Origin: JAWKZG01 sp041396125 | GTDB lineage: Bacteria > Pseudomonadota > Gammaproteobacteria > Competibacterales > Competibacteraceae | Direction of reading: 5' to 3' | Assembly (NCBI GenBank): GCA_041396125.1 | Contig: JAWKZG010000004.1 | Location: forward strand, 186,001-250,000 | DNA length: 64,000 nucleotides | Shown here: positions 62,552-64,000 of the stretch, piece by piece | How positions within the stretch are numbered: the stretch's first letter is position 1 | Layout of the letters: every line of letters starts with the position of its first letter | Notes under the pieces: generated by a model | Seen by the model: only the letters and a program-made list of their open reading frames with translations | What the model was told of the DNA's origin: nothing | The model's database searches: none | Position numbers and translations under genes: made by a program

Positions 62552-63408
62552 GTACCTTACTGCTCGGCATTGACGGCGGCGGCACGCACTGTCGCGCCCG
62601 TATCAGCACCAGCGACGGCACGATACTGGGCGAGGGCGAAGCCGGCCCGGCCAATACCCGTCTGGGTCTGGCCCTGGTGTTCGATGAAATCGAACAGGCC
62701 ACACAGCAGGCCCTGCATGCTGCCGGTCTGGCACCAGATACTATCCATCAATTACGGGCCGGACTGGGCCTGGCCGGACTGAACTTATACAGCGAACGGG
62801 AGAAAACCCGCGCTTATCCGCACCCGTTTGCCTCCATAGCACTGGCCTCCGATGCGGTTATCGCCTGCCTCGGCGCACACAGCGGACAAGACGGGGCTGT
62901 TTTAATATTAGGCACCGGCTCCTGCGGCTGCGCTATCGTGGGCGGAAAACCAATCATGGTGGGGGGCTGGGGCCTGCAACTCTCAGATCACGCCAGCGGT
63001 GCAGCTCTCGGGCAGGCAGCGCTGCGCCGGTCACTGCTGGCGCTGGAGCGAGTCATCCCCGCCACCCCACTCAGCCGCGCCCTGATGGCCCGTTTTCTGG
63101 ACAGCCCGGAACAGGCGGTATTGTGGAGCAACACAGCAGTCCCACGGGATTACGCCGCACTGGCACCACTGGTGTTTGAATATGCCGCACAAGACGATCC
63201 GCTGGCACTGGCATTACTGCAGGAAACCGCCAGCGACGCCACCCTGCTGATCGAGGCCTTGCGCCAGCGCGGCGCACCGAACATAGCGCTACTGGGCGGA
63301 CTGGCCGAACCCCTGCGCCCTTATCTGCCAAAAGCAATACAGTCCGTTCTGAGTACACCGCAGGGCGATGCATTAGATGGTGCCCTGTTACTGGCAAGAC
63401 AGGATTAA
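62548..63408 (+). CDS. BadF/BadG-type sugar kinase (glucosamine/N-acetylglucosamine kinase-like)
   Basis: 286 residues of the ASKHA kinase fold: LLLGIDGGGTHCRARISTSDG (phosphate 1), GLGLAGLNLYSE, VLILGTGSCGCAIVGGK (phosphate 2), GGWGLQLSDHASGAALGQAALRRSL and ALLGGLAEPLRPYLP (adenosine). Members such as GspK phosphorylate glucosamine; others act on GlcNAc. Coupled to nagB. No nagA deacetylase gene is in the window, which leans towards glucosamine as substrate. Confidence 0.9.
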   Translation: MSTLLLGIDGGGTHCRARISTSDGTILGEGEAGPANTRLGLALVFDEIEQATQQALHAAGLAPDTIHQLRAGLGLAGLNLYSEREKTRAYPHPFASIALASDAVIACLGAHSGQDGAVLILGTGSCGCAIVGGKPIMVGGWGLQLSDHASGAALGQAALRRSLLALERVIPATPLSRALMARFLDSPEQAVLWSNTAVPRDYAALAPLVFEYAAQDDPLALALLQETASDATLLIEALRQRGAPNIALLGGLAEPLRPYLPKAIQSVLSTPQGDALDGALLLARQD

Positions 63409-63426
63409 TACACACGATTCAGCTGC

Positions 63427-63608
63427 AACGATGCGCAACGCTATGCTTTTGCACACCCTACGAAGATTGATTTGCAAGTTGTAGGGGGGCAACTTGTTGC
63501 CCACGCAGCAGACACTTGAGCAACCAACCCGTAGCCCGGATAAAGCGAAGGGGCATCCGCTGAAACGGTGCGCAACGCTACGCTTTTGCACACCCTACGA
63601 AGATTGAT
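63427..63608. repeat. Composite intergenic repeat, copies 2 and 3
   Basis: Two copies of ATGCGCAACGCTATGCTTTT-type sequence (63427-63471 and 63562-63608) with GTAGGGGGGCAACTTGTTGC between them (63481-63500), all related to 57087-57222. Fills most of the gap after the kinase gene. Confidence 0.75.
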
Positions 63609-63626
63609 CCGGCATACCTCTGCCCC

Positions 63627-64000
63627 TCAAAACAACCATTCCGGCCGCAGAATCATGATGCCGCCCAATGCCAGCATGACAGCCCCGCTCAGGAGCTTGA
63701 GCCAGCGCCCTGCATGCTCTGACAGCTTATTGCTGCTCAAGGCAATGACCGCCGTCGCGACCATGACGGTATCGTCGGCGATGTAGCCCAGAATGTAGAG
63801 ACCGAGATAGGCGTAGTGAGCCAGGGAGCTTAATCCCTGCTGGGTGAGAACAGCGGTGTAGATAGCCGGTAGACCGGCGGTGCAGAGCAATTCAATGAAG
63901 TTCACCACAACCGCCAGCGCGGCGACACCGGCCAGTGAGGGAAGCAGTCGGTTGGCCCCCAGGATTGCCCGGATGCGGGCGTACAGACCGGGCTTGGCAG
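63627..64000 (-). CDS. Integral membrane protein, C-terminal part (partial)
   Basis: The frame is open from the right edge: AKPGLYARIRAILGANRLLPSLAGVAALAVVVNFIELLCTAGLPAIYTAVL, then HYAYLGLYILGYIADDTVMVATAVIAL and LKLLSGAVMLALGGIMILRPEWLF. At least three membrane segments. The FIELLCTAGLPA motif with a cysteine is reminiscent of DsbD/CcdA-like or LysE-fold membrane proteins that carry a redox-active cysteine. The N-terminal part lies outside, so the call is tentative. Confidence 0.6.
   Translation of the reverse strand, partial: AKPGLYARIRAILGANRLLPSLAGVAALAVVVNFIELLCTAGLPAIYTAVLTQQGLSSLAHYAYLGLYILGYIADDTVMVATAVIALSSNKLSEHAGRWLKLLSGAVMLALGGIMILRPEWLF

Overview
The window reads as a chromosomal segment of a gammaproteobacterium with moderate GC content (an impression, not computed). 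It carries a Pil-Chp type chemotaxis cluster, RecB and RecC, isocitrate dehydrogenase kinase/phosphatase (AceK), a stand-alone IclR-free set of ABC importers with amidohydrolases, and MarR/GntR regulators. I cannot assign a genus from sequence alone.

Layout. 1-9.2 kb (minus strand): a chemosensory operon in transcription order pilG-like, pilH-like, two exported sensor-like proteins, a CheW/PilI-like adaptor, a PilJ-like receptor and a large CheA/ChpA hybrid that runs off the left edge. 9.2-9.67 kb is a very AT-rich gap with two perfect palindromes. 9.67-17.06 kb: recC, a small unknown gene and recB, with no recD beside them. 17.1-19.1 kb: a phytanoyl-CoA dioxygenase-like enzyme divergent from a D-2-hydroxyacid dehydrogenase.

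19.1-24.8 kb is an envelope locus and the most interesting part. It holds an OmpA-like protein, a DUF2807 (head GIN) protein, a sigma-54-like promoter, three nearly identical small exported proteins made of a 36-residue duplicated motif and arranged with an exact 393-bp period, a further small exported protein, and a CsgG-like lipoprotein that also carries peptidoglycan-binding and DUF4384 domains. I propose this as an undescribed curli- or holdfast-anchor-like surface polymer system.

24.8-38.4 kb is mostly metabolic: a membrane permease, an ICMT-like methyltransferase, aceK, a PAS histidine kinase, a fumarylacetoacetase-family enzyme, otnC, otnK, a gamma-glutamyltransferase-family protein, an AbiE antitoxin with a truncated toxin, and an SDR. 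38.4-47.4 kb is an accessory region full of relics: MarR/siderophore-interacting protein pair with a striking operator, three decayed copies of one small (cupin-like) gene, a fragment of a flavin reductase gene, a VapBC pair, two exporters, and a decaying Lamassu/ABC-3C type defence operon next to a possible group II intron relic.

47.4-57.1 kb: a GntR-regulated oligopeptide/dipeptide-type ABC importer operon (its binding-protein gene is frameshifted) with two amidohydrolases, probably for uptake and hydrolysis of an N-containing or cyclic amide compound. 57.2-63.4 kb: a sugar ABC importer divergent from glucosamine-6-phosphate deaminase and a BadF-type sugar kinase, which together fit uptake and catabolism of an amino sugar. 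The last gene is a partial membrane protein leaving the right edge.
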